NCBI GenBank assembly: GCA_964479695.1
Contig: CAYZSO010000004.1
Coordinates: 1-64,000, forward strand
Length of the DNA stretch: 64,000 nucleotides
Direction: 5' to 3'
From: JAAYZH01 sp964479695
GTDB lineage: Bacteria > Bacillota > Clostridia > Saccharofermentanales > Fastidiosipilaceae
In this document: positions 17,928 to 26,299 of the stretch, piece after piece
Layout of the letters: each line of letters starts with the position of its first letter
How positions within the stretch are numbered: position 1 is the stretch's first letter
Made by a program: the position numbers and the translations under genes
The notes under the pieces: model-generated
The model's database searches: none
What the model saw: the letters and a program-made list of their open reading frames with translations, nothing else
Told to the model about the DNA's origin: nothing

Positions 17928-19304
17928 ATGTTCACTCGAGCATTTCAGTTTGTCAAGGCGCTGCGTGGGAAATACCTTTTGCTTTTATTTTTCTTTACGC
18001 TGTTTCTTACTTTTACTTATGTTGCCTTGTCACTGAGAACATCAGCGCAAGTTGCCAGAGATGATATGCAGAAGCAAATAGGTGCCTACCTACAATTTGA
18101 ACCAAACCATGAAGGGATTTCAGCAAATGGTGAAGTAACGATTGAGCCTCTTTCTACTGAAGTAATTGAACAAATTCGTGCAATCGATCATGTCATGGGG
18201 ATTGACCCGTTTAATTCAGATACCTTTGCTGTTGCCCGACCGGGAAATTTTGTTAATTCAAAAAAACATGAGGGGATCAATCCCGAAGAAGAAATAAATG
18301 AAGCTATACCGCTGGGAGAAGCCGATTTGCGCGACAGTGTGGTGCTTTTTGGACTGCCGGATATAGCCGTTCGCGACGAATTTCGTAGAGACTTTTCCCG
18401 AATCGTCTCAGGAAGAATGCCTGCAAACGAGGGTCCTGAAGCCATAATCACGAAGGAATTGGCGGACACAAATGGGATTTCACTTGGAGACAAGGTGTCC
18501 TTTACAACGATAGCAGACGAACCTAGCAATTGGGAGCTGACCATTGTAGGCATTTACGATACGGACTTAGTATTTCGGATATTGCCGAGCAATATTTTCG
18601 GCCTGGGTGTCTACTCCTACAGTCCATATAATCGTATTTACACGAATTATGCGATGATATCTGAAGTATTACATAAACCTGCAGACATTACATTCGGTCG
18701 GGTTTTCGTAGATGCAAATGAGAATATTCCCTATGTTGAACAGAAGATCCGCAGCTTAGCAATCCCATGGGATACCTATAAGCTAACCAACGGAACAGAG
18801 GGGTATTATCAGACCTTTGCGTTCTCAATCAATCAAGTGTTTCGAACCTCTGGCAACATTCTTTATTACACGATTGGTGGGATTCTACTGCTTTCCTTAC
18901 TGCTTTCTCTACTCTGGAGTAGGAGTGAATCCTATGAACTAGGTGTCTACCTCTCCCTGGGCGAGAAGAAAAAGAAAATTATTATGGAGTCCTTTTGCCG
19001 CTATTGGATAATTGGGGCGATCGCCTTTGTGATCTCTCTGGGTGTCGGTAGTTTGTTCTTGACTCTGCTTGTCAGGAATACACCTGCTTTTCAATCGGTG
19101 CAGGATCTGTTTGTTTCCGAAACGTCCTTCTATACAGGTGAATTTGTATTTAGACAGAATCTTCAGCTTGTCTTTCGATGGGAAAATATCCTAATCTTGA
19201 TTCTGGCTCTGGGGATTATTATTTTACTTTTCAATCTGCGAACGATCTGGCTTCTCTTAAGCAAATCTCCAAGCGAGATTGTTGCAAAGACGATTGAAGA
19301 ATAA
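17928..19304 (+). CDS. FtsX-like ABC permease (first of two)
   Basis: About 458 residues from the ATG at 17928, chosen because AAGGGGGAG sits 5-13 bases before it; a TTG at 17901 would add nine residues. One helix near 15-38, an outer domain of about 270 residues (MacB-like periplasmic type), then three helices in the C-terminal FtsX domain (TIGGILLLSLLLSLLW, WIIGAIAFVISLGVGSLFL, ILILILALGIIILLF). FtsX/MacB-type transporters move or sense peptides at the outer face rather than across the membrane. Followed after 74 bases by the ATPase and then by a second FtsX-like permease. Confidence 0.8.
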   Translation: MFTRAFQFVKALRGKYLLLLFFFTLFLTFTYVALSLRTSAQVARDDMQKQIGAYLQFEPNHEGISANGEVTIEPLSTEVIEQIRAIDHVMGIDPFNSDTFAVARPGNFVNSKKHEGINPEEEINEAIPLGEADLRDSVVLFGLPDIAVRDEFRRDFSRIVSGRMPANEGPEAIITKELADTNGISLGDKVSFTTIADEPSNWELTIVGIYDTDLVFRILPSNIFGLGVYSYSPYNRIYTNYAMISEVLHKPADITFGRVFVDANENIPYVEQKIRSLAIPWDTYKLTNGTEGYYQTFAFSINQVFRTSGNILYYTIGGILLLSLLLSLLWSRSESYELGVYLSLGEKKKKIIMESFCRYWIIGAIAFVISLGVGSLFLTLLVRNTPAFQSVQDLFVSETSFYTGEFVFRQNLQLVFRWENILILILALGIIILLFNLRTIWLLLSKSPSEIVAKTIEE

Positions 19305-19378
19305 GTTAGATAGAGGTGCGGTGAGCTCGAGAAGTCAGGCGAGCAAGCTACGCATGGAGAGTAATTGAATAGGGGGTA

Positions 19379-20068
19379 ATGGTTTTGATAAGCGTCAATA
19401 ATTTGAGTTTTCGTTATAAGAATGGCGAGCGAATTATCCTAGATGGATTGGATGCGAGTTTTGAGAAGGGGAAATTCTATACAATTTTCGGTTCATCCGG
19501 GTCAGGAAAATCTACATTTCTCTCACTCCTTGGTGGGATGATCACACCGCTCTCCGGTTCAATCACGATCGATGATGAGTCTGTTTATCCCCAGAATAGT
19601 GATCCCGGGAAGATCAGACGAACATTAGTTTCTTATGTCTTCCAGAATTTCATGCTGTTTCCCTATTTCAATGCGATTGACAATATCAAGATGGCGATTG
19701 AGATTTCTGAAGGCGAAAACGATGATTCGACGCCACATATTCTTTCCTTGCTAGAGCAATTGGGAATCAATGAGCCCGTAGCCAGGCGCAAAACCAAGCA
19801 GCTCTCTGGTGGTGAACAGCAAAGAGTAGCGGTGGCGCGGGCTTTGGCCGTTGGATCGAAGTATATCTTAGCGGATGAGCCTACAGGAAATTTGGATCAA
19901 GACAATGCGATTCAACTGATCAAACTCTTCCGTGACTTAGCTCACGACTATGATCTGGGGCTCGTAGTAGTCACTCATTCGGAACTTGTGCGGTCCGCAT
20001 CGGACGTAGTCTACGAACTAGCCAATGGGAAACTCGTTCCCTATGTTGCCAAGGAACTTCCATGGTGA
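19379..20068 (+). CDS. ABC ATPase, LolD/MacB type
   Basis: 229 residues. Walker A GSSGSGKST, Q-loop YVFQNFMLFP, signature LSGGEQQRVAVARA, Walker B YILADEPTGNLD and switch VVVTHSE are all intact, typical of ATPases that pair with FtsX-like permeases. An AGGGGG ribosome site precedes the ATG. The last seven bases overlap the start of the second permease. The three-gene order permease-ATPase-permease resembles bacteriocin-resistance and antimicrobial-peptide sensing transporters. Confidence 0.9.
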   Translation: MVLISVNNLSFRYKNGERIILDGLDASFEKGKFYTIFGSSGSGKSTFLSLLGGMITPLSGSITIDDESVYPQNSDPGKIRRTLVSYVFQNFMLFPYFNAIDNIKMAIEISEGENDDSTPHILSLLEQLGINEPVARRKTKQLSGGEQQRVAVARALAVGSKYILADEPTGNLDQDNAIQLIKLFRDLAHDYDLGLVVVTHSELVRSASDVVYELANGKLVPYVAKELPW

Positions 20069-21294
20069 GAAATCTCAGGCATGCTTTCCGAAGACTCACA
20101 GGCAAGTGGAGTATATCGCTCTTGTTCGTGATGGTTTTTACCATTCTGATGCTTATGCCTCTGATCCTTCTCAATACTTCGCGCCTCAATTCGCACTATA
20201 TGCGCATTTTGGATCGAGAAAGGCCGGCCGAAGTTCTTTTCGCCACGTTGACCGAAGGCGTCTACGATGCTGCTGAAGTGGACGATATCGCAAAACAAGC
20301 TGCGCAGTCTGAACACGTTTTGGGGATTTATCGAGCAAAGGCTTATCCGGATAGTTATGTGACCACTTCGTCTCTCCCGATCGTCCTTAACGTGAGTAAT
20401 GACTTGCAGTTCTGGCTTCCCTTGGTGAGTCATGAGGTGGAAATCGTAGCGGGGACCTTACCTTCTGCGGAGAATCAGGGCTTGTTGCTGGGGGCGGCTT
20501 TGGCCAAAGCCCAAGACTGGCAGCTAGGCGACCTACTTCCACTGAGCATCTCTGTTGATGGAGAGTTGGTAGAGATCTCACTCCCCATTACAGGGCTATA
20601 TCGTGCCAATTCGGCCGCCGTCGATTCTCCCGGCGAGAATCGATTATTAACCGTAGCGGGAAACGATTTGGAGAGTCTCGGGATCACTACCGACCAAACG
20701 GCCTTCCGTGTATTTCTCAAAGAATACGACCTCATTGACGACTTCATGGAAGAAACCGAATCCTATGTGTTTGACCGAACAAGGTATGTAGCCCAGGTGG
20801 CCAATTTCCCGCTCGTTGGGGCGATTGTGGATGCCATTCGCGCCTCTAATTTAATGGCTACCCCAATTGCCATCACACTCATTGGTTTATACTTGTGTGC
20901 GATGTTCTTATTCGGTGTTTTCTATCAGCGCAACTTCGAGCGTGATGCCGTGATCCTCAATGCCTTGGGACTGAGGCGAAGAGAGATCAAGATCCAATTT
21001 GGGCTTCAGCTCCTGACCTTACTGTTAATCGCCGGTGTCCTCGCCGGGCTGGTTTTCCGTTTCTTGGAGCAGCCTCTCCATTCGGTCTGGCTGGCGCAGT
21101 TCAGTAATGACCGAATCTTGTCAAACCATACGGAAGAGGTCCGTTCACTCTTCGCTGCTTACCAAGATCGACCGGTAACCCCCGGTGTGCTTCCTTCTAC
21201 GCTACTGATTTTCTTCCTGGGACTGATCCCTCTTGCTATTTGGTATGTCATTTATTGGTTCCGTGATGTAGCGGGTGTCCGTGTGAGTCGGTGA
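20062..21294 (+). CDS. FtsX-like ABC permease (second of two)
   Basis: 410 residues: a first helix at about 17-40, an outer domain to about 270, and three C-terminal FtsX helices (PIAITLIGLYLCAMFLFGVF, LLTLLLIAGVLAGLVF, LLIFFLGLIPLAIWYVIYWF). It contains a complete palindrome copy at 20494-20509 encoding AlaAlaLeuAlaLysAla in the outer domain. Its last six codons form the first unit of a three-copy 35-bp tandem repeat (see 21274), so stop codons of this gene are repeated downstream. Confidence 0.8.
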   Translation: MVRNLRHAFRRLTGKWSISLLFVMVFTILMLMPLILLNTSRLNSHYMRILDRERPAEVLFATLTEGVYDAAEVDDIAKQAAQSEHVLGIYRAKAYPDSYVTTSSLPIVLNVSNDLQFWLPLVSHEVEIVAGTLPSAENQGLLLGAALAKAQDWQLGDLLPLSISVDGELVEISLPITGLYRANSAAVDSPGENRLLTVAGNDLESLGITTDQTAFRVFLKEYDLIDDFMEETESYVFDRTRYVAQVANFPLVGAIVDAIRASNLMATPIAITLIGLYLCAMFLFGVFYQRNFERDAVILNALGLRRREIKIQFGLQLLTLLLIAGVLAGLVFRFLEQPLHSVWLAQFSNDRILSNHTEEVRSLFAAYQDRPVTPGVLPSTLLIFFLGLIPLAIWYVIYWFRDVAGVRVSR

Positions 21295-21378
21295 GTTTGG
21301 GGTGGGCTGGTGTCCGTGTGAGTCGGTAAGTTTAGTGTGGGCTGGTGTCCGTGTGAGTCGGTAAATTTTGGGTGGGCT
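21274..21378 (+). repeat. 35-bp tandem repeat, three copies, over a gene end
   Basis: Units begin GGTGTCCGTGTGAGTCGG at 21274, 21309 and 21344; a fourth, broken unit starts at 21379. The first covers the final codons and stop of the FtsX-like permease, so the gene end has been multiplied by slippage or unequal exchange. Confidence 0.85.
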
Positions 21379-21431
21379 GGTGTAGAGCGGTGTAAAATAT
21401 GGTGATGTGATTTTGCTCGGAGGGACCAGTA

Positions 21432-22349
21432 ATGATTAATGTTGTATTTAGTGATAACGAAAAAGGCGCACTGAAAAGTGCATTTAGCATGAGTTTGCCA
21501 CGGCCTTCTAGCGAATATAAGCAGTCACCGCAAGTGCTGAAAAAGCCGGAATCACAAGTGCCGCAAAAGCCGCAAAGGACTCGAGAACCTCAAGAAATTC
21601 AAATGCCGCAAGATGTATTCTCGATCAATGTCGCATTGGATCTTGGGGCAATCGATTGTGAGTACGACAGTCCTTGGCGCCGAGATGTCCTTGCGGAACT
21701 GTTTGAATCTGGCTCGTGGGATACAAAGGAAACCATTGATGATCATTTGGCTCTCTATTGGAAGAGATATCTTCATGATATGGATGTCTTTTTTCAACGA
21801 GTTCAACAGGGGGAGGCTGTTCGTATTTGGTACAGCATGGCACCTTTTTCTTTGTGCGGATTCTACGCAACGATTGCTCAGTTAGTTGACATGAATGTGT
21901 CAGAAAATGTTCAAATAACTGGTGTCCACTTACCTCTTTTCATATGCGTTGATGGCATGTATAAACCTTCAATTGGTTGGGGGGAAGTGCATCCCCAGGA
22001 TTGGCTGTCTTACCTGGATTTGGAAAAAAGGATCACTAAGAAAGAGCAACAAGAGATTAAAAAGAATTGGAGGGAATTACAAACTGAAGAGACTTCATTG
22101 AGAACCGTAATTAATGGTCATCCACATAATGTGTTGGATGATTTTTATGACCCTTTTATCCTGAAGATTGTATCTTATGAGACATTCCCAATTTCGGAAA
22201 TTATCCTTAGGACAATGGATTACTATCACTTAGGAATTAGCGATGCTTTCATAGCAAGTCGCATTAAGAAATTGATCGATTCGGATTCGATCATGCTGTA
22301 TGAGGAGAATAAGCGATTTTACGATTCATTAATATGCCTATCTGACTGA
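21432..22349 (+). CDS. DUF1835/DUF3658 domain protein
   Basis: 305 residues after a GGAGGGA ribosome site. The start INVVFSDNEKGALKSAF and the block RIWYSMAPFSLCGFYATIAQL are the pattern of DUF1835, and the C-terminus (SYETFPISEIILRTMDYYHLGISDAFIASRIKKLID) fits DUF3658. These two domains usually occur together in Firmicutes and have no known biochemistry. A Pro/Gln/Lys-rich linker (residues 25-60, KPESQVPQKPQRTREPQ) between the opening strand and the rest is unusual and looks like another low-complexity insertion. Confidence 0.75.
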   Translation: MINVVFSDNEKGALKSAFSMSLPRPSSEYKQSPQVLKKPESQVPQKPQRTREPQEIQMPQDVFSINVALDLGAIDCEYDSPWRRDVLAELFESGSWDTKETIDDHLALYWKRYLHDMDVFFQRVQQGEAVRIWYSMAPFSLCGFYATIAQLVDMNVSENVQITGVHLPLFICVDGMYKPSIGWGEVHPQDWLSYLDLEKRITKKEQQEIKKNWRELQTEETSLRTVINGHPHNVLDDFYDPFILKIVSYETFPISEIILRTMDYYHLGISDAFIASRIKKLIDSDSIMLYEENKRFYDSLICLSD

Positions 22350-22489
22350 TTTTATGAAACTAGAGACGAAGGTAACTTGATTTGTTAAATGGTAATGTTC
22401 CGTTTTACATCGTTTCGTATTGCATTGATTCGTGTTGTGTTAATTCATTTTGTGTTGATGGTTTTCGCTGACCTCTCCCGTGGCTAAGC

Positions 22490-22530
22490 AGAAAATAAAC
22501 CGTGCTTTCTCGAAATGGGAAAGCACGGTT
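22490..22530 (-). terminator. terminator of pepT
   Basis: AACCGTGCTTTC at 22498-22509 pairs with GAAAGCACGGTT at 22519-22530. Read on the minus strand the hairpin is followed by TTTATTTTCT, as expected for the end of pepT. Confidence 0.8.
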
Positions 22531-22608
22531 CGTTAAGCAGTCGATTCTCTTAGATTTCAGATTCTAGATTCTAGACTCAAACCTTGCTCTATAACCTGAG
22601 CCTACACT

Positions 22609-23970
22609 CTAATGCACTACGAACTTCTGTACGAGGTGGAAGAGGGTTTCGGCGGCTTTGGCCATTGTACCTATGGAGAGATACTCGTAGCGGCCGTGGA
22701 AATTGTCGCCTCCGGTGAAGAGGTTCGGGCAGGGGAGACCCATGTAGGAGAGCCGCGCACCGTCGGTGCCACCGCGGATTGGGACGTCGTTGGGCGTGAC
22801 ACCGGCGTCTTGCATGGCTTCCTTGGCGTAATCAATCAAAAAGGGGTAGGGGCGGACCTGCTCTTTCATGTTGTAGTATTGGTCGGTGATGACGACTTCG
22901 AAGAGGTGCTTGCCGTGCTTGTCGTTGAGCTTCTGGGCGGTGTCTTGCATGAAGGTTTTGCGCGCTTCGAACTTGTCGTGGTCGTGGTCGCGGATGATGT
23001 ATTCTAGATCGACGCGCTCTACGTCGCCGGCGATTTCGTTCAGGTGGTAGAAGCCTTCGTAACTTTCGGTGTGCTGGGGTGTTTCGGCTTCGGGGAACTG
23101 GCTCATGAATTCGCCCGCCAGGAGAACGGCGTTGATCATCTTGTTTTTTGCTGAGCCGGGATGGACGTTGAGGCCGCGGATGGTGACTTTGGCCGAGGCT
23201 GCATTAAAGTTCTCCCACTCTAGCTCGCCTAAGCTGCTGCCGTCGAGCGTGTAGGCGACGTCGGCGCCGAAACCTTCGACGTCGAAATGGTCTGCGCCAC
23301 GGCCGACTTCTTCGTCTGGGGTGAAGCCGATTTTGATTTCGCCGTGGGGGATCTCGGGGTGCTTCGTGAGGTAGTTGGCGAGGGCCATGATTTCTGCGAT
23401 TCCGGCTTTGTCGTCGGCTCCCAAGAGTGTGTGGCCGTCTGTGACGATTAGGTCGTCGCCTCTGAGTTTTTTCAGCTGGGGAAAGTAGTCTTCGGAGAGG
23501 ATGATGGCTTCTTCACGGCCTTCGCGATAGTCTTCTCTCTCTTCGTTGAGAATGATGGGTGTGCCGTCGTAAGTGACACGCCGGGGATTGACGTTCTTGG
23601 CTGTGAAGTCCGGCGACGTGTCCATGTGCGCGATGAGGCCTAGAGTATGGCTGGCCTCAGCCGTCGCCGGCAGGCTGGAGTAGACGTATCCTTTGTCGTC
23701 GTGTTTTGCGCTGAGGCCTAGTGCTTGCAGGTCTTCGACGATTTTCTTGGCTAGTTGGAAAACGTTTGGGTCTGAAGGCGTGGTGTCTGACTTGGGGTTC
23801 GATGTGGTTTCGTATTTCACGTATTCCAGGAAATAGTCGAGGGCGAGTTGTTGGAGTTGGAGGGTTTGTTGTGTGGGTGCTTGGGTTTGTTCTGGTTGGG
23901 TTTGGTGTGGTTGGTGTTGGTGTGATTCTTGTCGTGGGTGGTTAGGTTGAGTAGATTGTTGTTTCGACAT
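22609..23970 (-). CDS. pepT: peptidase T (tripeptidase)
   Basis: 453 residues from the ATG at 23970, which has GGAGG 10 bases before it; the open frame continues further up but the extra N-terminus is repetitive (KTNRTNRTNRA) and has no ribosome site. PepT is a cytoplasmic zinc aminotripeptidase of the M20 family that removes the N-terminal residue of tripeptides. Metal and catalytic motifs: GLIAHMDTSPD, TLLGADDKAGIAEIMA, FTPDEEVGRGADHFD, YTLDGS and PIRGGTDGARLSYMGLPCPN. It is about 40 residues longer than the usual 410, because of an N-terminal Gln/His/Pro-rich tail (residues 4-40) that precedes the normal start LALDYFLEYVKYET. Confidence 0.93.
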   Translation of the reverse strand: MSKQQSTQPNHPRQESHQHQPHQTQPEQTQAPTQQTLQLQQLALDYFLEYVKYETTSNPKSDTTPSDPNVFQLAKKIVEDLQALGLSAKHDDKGYVYSSLPATAEASHTLGLIAHMDTSPDFTAKNVNPRRVTYDGTPIILNEEREDYREGREEAIILSEDYFPQLKKLRGDDLIVTDGHTLLGADDKAGIAEIMALANYLTKHPEIPHGEIKIGFTPDEEVGRGADHFDVEGFGADVAYTLDGSSLGELEWENFNAASAKVTIRGLNVHPGSAKNKMINAVLLAGEFMSQFPEAETPQHTESYEGFYHLNEIAGDVERVDLEYIIRDHDHDKFEARKTFMQDTAQKLNDKHGKHLFEVVITDQYYNMKEQVRPYPFLIDYAKEAMQDAGVTPNDVPIRGGTDGARLSYMGLPCPNLFTGGDNFHGRYEYLSIGTMAKAAETLFHLVQKFVVH

Positions 23971-24279
23971 GAGGGAATGACCTCCGATAATTAAATTTTT
24001 GCGGGTTCTGTTGGTTCTACTGGCTCTGTTGGTTCTGTTGGTTCTGTTGGTTTTGATAGTTTTGCGAGTTCGCACTTGTTTTCAATTGTTTTGCTTGTTT
24101 TTCTTGTTTTGCTGACCATGGTACTCTTTATGTTGGTGGGGGATGAGAACAATTGGTTCAGGTGATAGTCTTCTGCTGAAGATCTTTTGTTGAATGCCTT
24201 TTGTTGAGATCTTGGGTTGAAACTTTCGACTGATACCTTAGGTTAAACCTTCGATTGAAAGTCTTCGACTGAAGAGATT

Positions 24280-24835
24280 TGTGGTTCTATCCGCGAACAG
24301 AAGTCCGAAAAAATACAGGTATGTAGTTATGCATATACAGTTTCTGCGTCCTACTTTAAGACTTATCATCTAAATCTAATACCATGATTACAATCAGCAG
24401 ATCCGTCCAGTAGATTCCTTCTTAGAACATTCCACTAGGTTATGCACCCGACACTCTCAACTTCGGCTCTAGCCGCGAACAGAAGTCCGAAAAAATACAG
24501 GCACCTAGTTATGCTTCTGCCGTTTAGGAGGTTTTCGGTGGAGTCTCTTCTAATAGTCCAGCCATATGGCTTCTATCAAGAGGATTGTTCTGGGATTTTC
24601 TCATGAGCAGCCCCAACTTCGGCTCTAACCGCGAACAGAAGTCCGAAAAAATACAGACACCTAGTTATACTTATGCCGTTTAGGATGTTTTCGGAAACCC
24701 ATCTCATAAGAATCCTAGTATATGACTTTATTCATGAGGACCGTTCTAGGATCCTGTCATCTGCAGCCCCAACTTCGGCTTTAGCCGCGAACAGAAGTCC
24801 AAAAAAATACAGATAACTATTCCTGTATTTATATA
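24280..24835 (+). repeat. tandem array, four units of 156-182 bp, non-coding
   Basis: The conserved start of each unit (CCGCGAACAGAAGTCC, then a run of A and ATACAG) is at 24291, 24473, 24629 and 24785, giving periods of 182, 156 and 156. Units 2-4 are preceded by CAACTTCGGCT(C/T)TA, so that ACTTC and GAAGT can pair around a small CGGC/GCCG hairpin. Each is followed by (A/C)CCTAGTTAT(A/G)C and, in units 2 and 3, TGCCGTTTAGGA. The last unit is incomplete. No ORF runs through it. Function unknown; candidates are repeated small RNAs or a protein-binding array. Confidence 0.8.
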
Positions 24836-25102
24836 TATAATTAAGTAGTGATCTCTCCTGGTTAATGAGAACTGATCGTAAGATTTCCTAGAATTTGCTG
24901 TGCTTGATAAAATGAAATTATTAGATGATCGGGACGCGTATGGTCTCATAGTTCCCGGGAATATCATAGAATAGGATCGTTTAGTACTGAATAAATAGGC
25001 GGGATTTAAGGATTTCTTAAACCTATCCTTGCAATGTTGCTAAAATTTAAAAGTTACATATGTGAATATTGTATAAATCCAAATCGGTTGTGCCATTCGC
25101 TA

Positions 25103-25131
25103 TTGACAAAAGGCTAAAGGGGCTCTATCAT
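25103..25131 (+). promoter_or_regulatory. strong sigma-A promoter without a following ORF
   Basis: TTGACA at 25103-25108, exactly 17 bases, then TATCAT at 25126-25131. The start site would be about 25138. The next plus-strand gene is 2.6 kb away, so it should drive a non-coding transcript. Confidence 0.75.
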
Positions 25132-25137
25132 TAAATC

Positions 25138-25577
25138 AAGCTCCAGGGAATACCAGAAATGGAAAGCATCTCGAAAGCTAACCACCGTAGATGAGAATCA
25201 CGGAAACGACTATCAACGAAAATCTGAAACCTGCACTCCTTTAAATAGGAAAATATGAAAACATAAAGAAGTGAAAACTTCCTGAAACGCACATAGCAGA
25301 ATAAGCAGACACGTTGAAAGTTCAACCACAAACTAGTAAAAAGGGTTAAAACGATCTGTATGAATCTATATCGACCAGTAAAACGGAAGAAAACCATTCA
25401 GCTAGAAAATGCTAAACCCAAGGCCCAAATTGGCAACTACTCATCTCTAGTAAAAAGAAATGATTCAGAAAGTCGAAATAAGTCAACAGTAAGTGGAAGG
25501 ATAAAAAGAAGTCGTTGAGAAATGGAAGCAAAGTAAAGATGTAAAGAAATAAAGGGTTCGCTGGAGCCCTTTTTTTT
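25138..25577 (+). ncRNA. candidate large structured non-coding RNA
   Basis: A unit of about 440 nt bounded by the promoter at 25103-25131 and the intrinsic terminator at 25553-25577, with no plausible ORF on the plus strand. It is A-rich in linkers and contains many short helices: GAAGT-GAAA-ACTTC at 25268-25281 (GNRA-type loop), GTTGA-AAGT-TCAAC at 25313-25326, and TCCT/AGGA near 25237-25250. The 5' end GCTCCAG (25140-25146) is exactly complementary to CTGGAGC (25561-25567) in the terminator, so the two ends can close on each other. I looked for and did not find the conserved cores of RNase P RNA, tmRNA, 6S or SRP RNA. Identity unknown. Confidence 0.55.
25553..25577 (+). terminator. intrinsic terminator
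   Basis: AGGGTTC, loop GCTG, GAGCCCT, then eight or more T. Seven pairs including one G-T. Confidence 0.85.
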
Positions 25578-25730
25578 GTCCAAAATTCTAATACCCATGA
25601 CTATGTGACTTTGCATTGAATCTGTTCCGGCAAATATTCCTTAAAATACTCCCTTACATGCCCTCTCAATACTTTACTTGCAAAAAACTCTGCGAAAAAA
25701 CTCTGCAAAAAACTCAGCTAAAACGCTGCA

Positions 25731-26297
25731 TTAATGGTCTGTGACCTGGCCATCATCTTCTCGGATGAGTTCGACGATGTCTGGGAACTGGCGACCCTTG
25801 TTTCTGTAGTGCATGCCATAGCCGCAGAGGGAGGCGTACGAGGTTTCGAAACCGATATAACCCAAGGGGAGAGGCAGAAGCTGCTGTTCGGGGTTATAGA
25901 GTAAAGTACATATTTGAAGCGAACGTGGTTTACGGGCAGTGAGTTGTTGGAGCAGGAAATGCATCGTGAACCCGCTTCTGACTATATCCGTGCATAATAT
26001 GACATCACGTCGGAAGATGCCGACGGTTGCATCTTGCCTGAGAAAAAGCAGAGGTGTTTCACTCTCTTCCATTTGGAATCGTCCAATACTGAGGAAGTCG
26101 ATGTCGGCTGGAACTGTAATTTTGCGGAGTAGGTCACTACCGAAGATTGCCGCTGCACGAAGGTAAACTAATAATATAACACCGTCTGGATGATCACGAT
26201 CAATTTCTTGGCCAAGGGAGGTAAGGCGCTCATCTATTTGGCTTCGGGTGTAGCGAATTTGTTTTTCATACTCATCTGCTGTGGGAATACGAGTCAT
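25731..26297 (-). CDS. hypoxanthine phosphoribosyltransferase-like protein with altered active site
   Basis: 188 residues from the ATG at 26297, set by GAGGAGCC in front of it; normal Hpt length. Fold landmarks of HPRT are present: LLVYLRAAAIFGSDLLRKI, DFLSIGRF, RKPRSLQICTLLYNPE, LGYIGFE and CGYGMHYRNKGRQFPDIV. The PRPP-binding loop reads VILCTDIVRSGFT where active enzymes have V-E-D-I-(I/V)-D-S/T-G: the first acid is Thr and the catalytic-base Asp is Arg. LKGS is LRAA, and the metal-binding Asp of GYGLDY is His. The protein is thus probably not a working HPRT; a regulatory or different role is inferred. It starts two bases after the stop of the kinase/nuclease fusion. Confidence 0.75.
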   Translation of the reverse strand: MTRIPTADEYEKQIRYTRSQIDERLTSLGQEIDRDHPDGVILLVYLRAAAIFGSDLLRKITVPADIDFLSIGRFQMEESETPLLFLRQDATVGIFRRDVILCTDIVRSGFTMHFLLQQLTARKPRSLQICTLLYNPEQQLLPLPLGYIGFETSYASLCGYGMHYRNKGRQFPDIVELIREDDGQVTDH

Positions 26298-26299
26298 TT

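Noticed and set aside
17840..18064. Small ORF with GAGGAGG and GTG at 17876, overlapping the FtsX-like gene
   Set aside because: It lies out of frame over the start of a clear FtsX gene, ends soon, has odd Cys-rich sequence and no homologue that I recognise.
24280..24835. CRISPR array
   Set aside because: The repeats are too long, the intervals are themselves related, and no cas gene is near.
24746..25397. Two short minus-strand ORFs (73 and 88 codons)
   Set aside because: No ribosome sites or family resemblance; they lie in the repeat array and opposite the candidate RNA.
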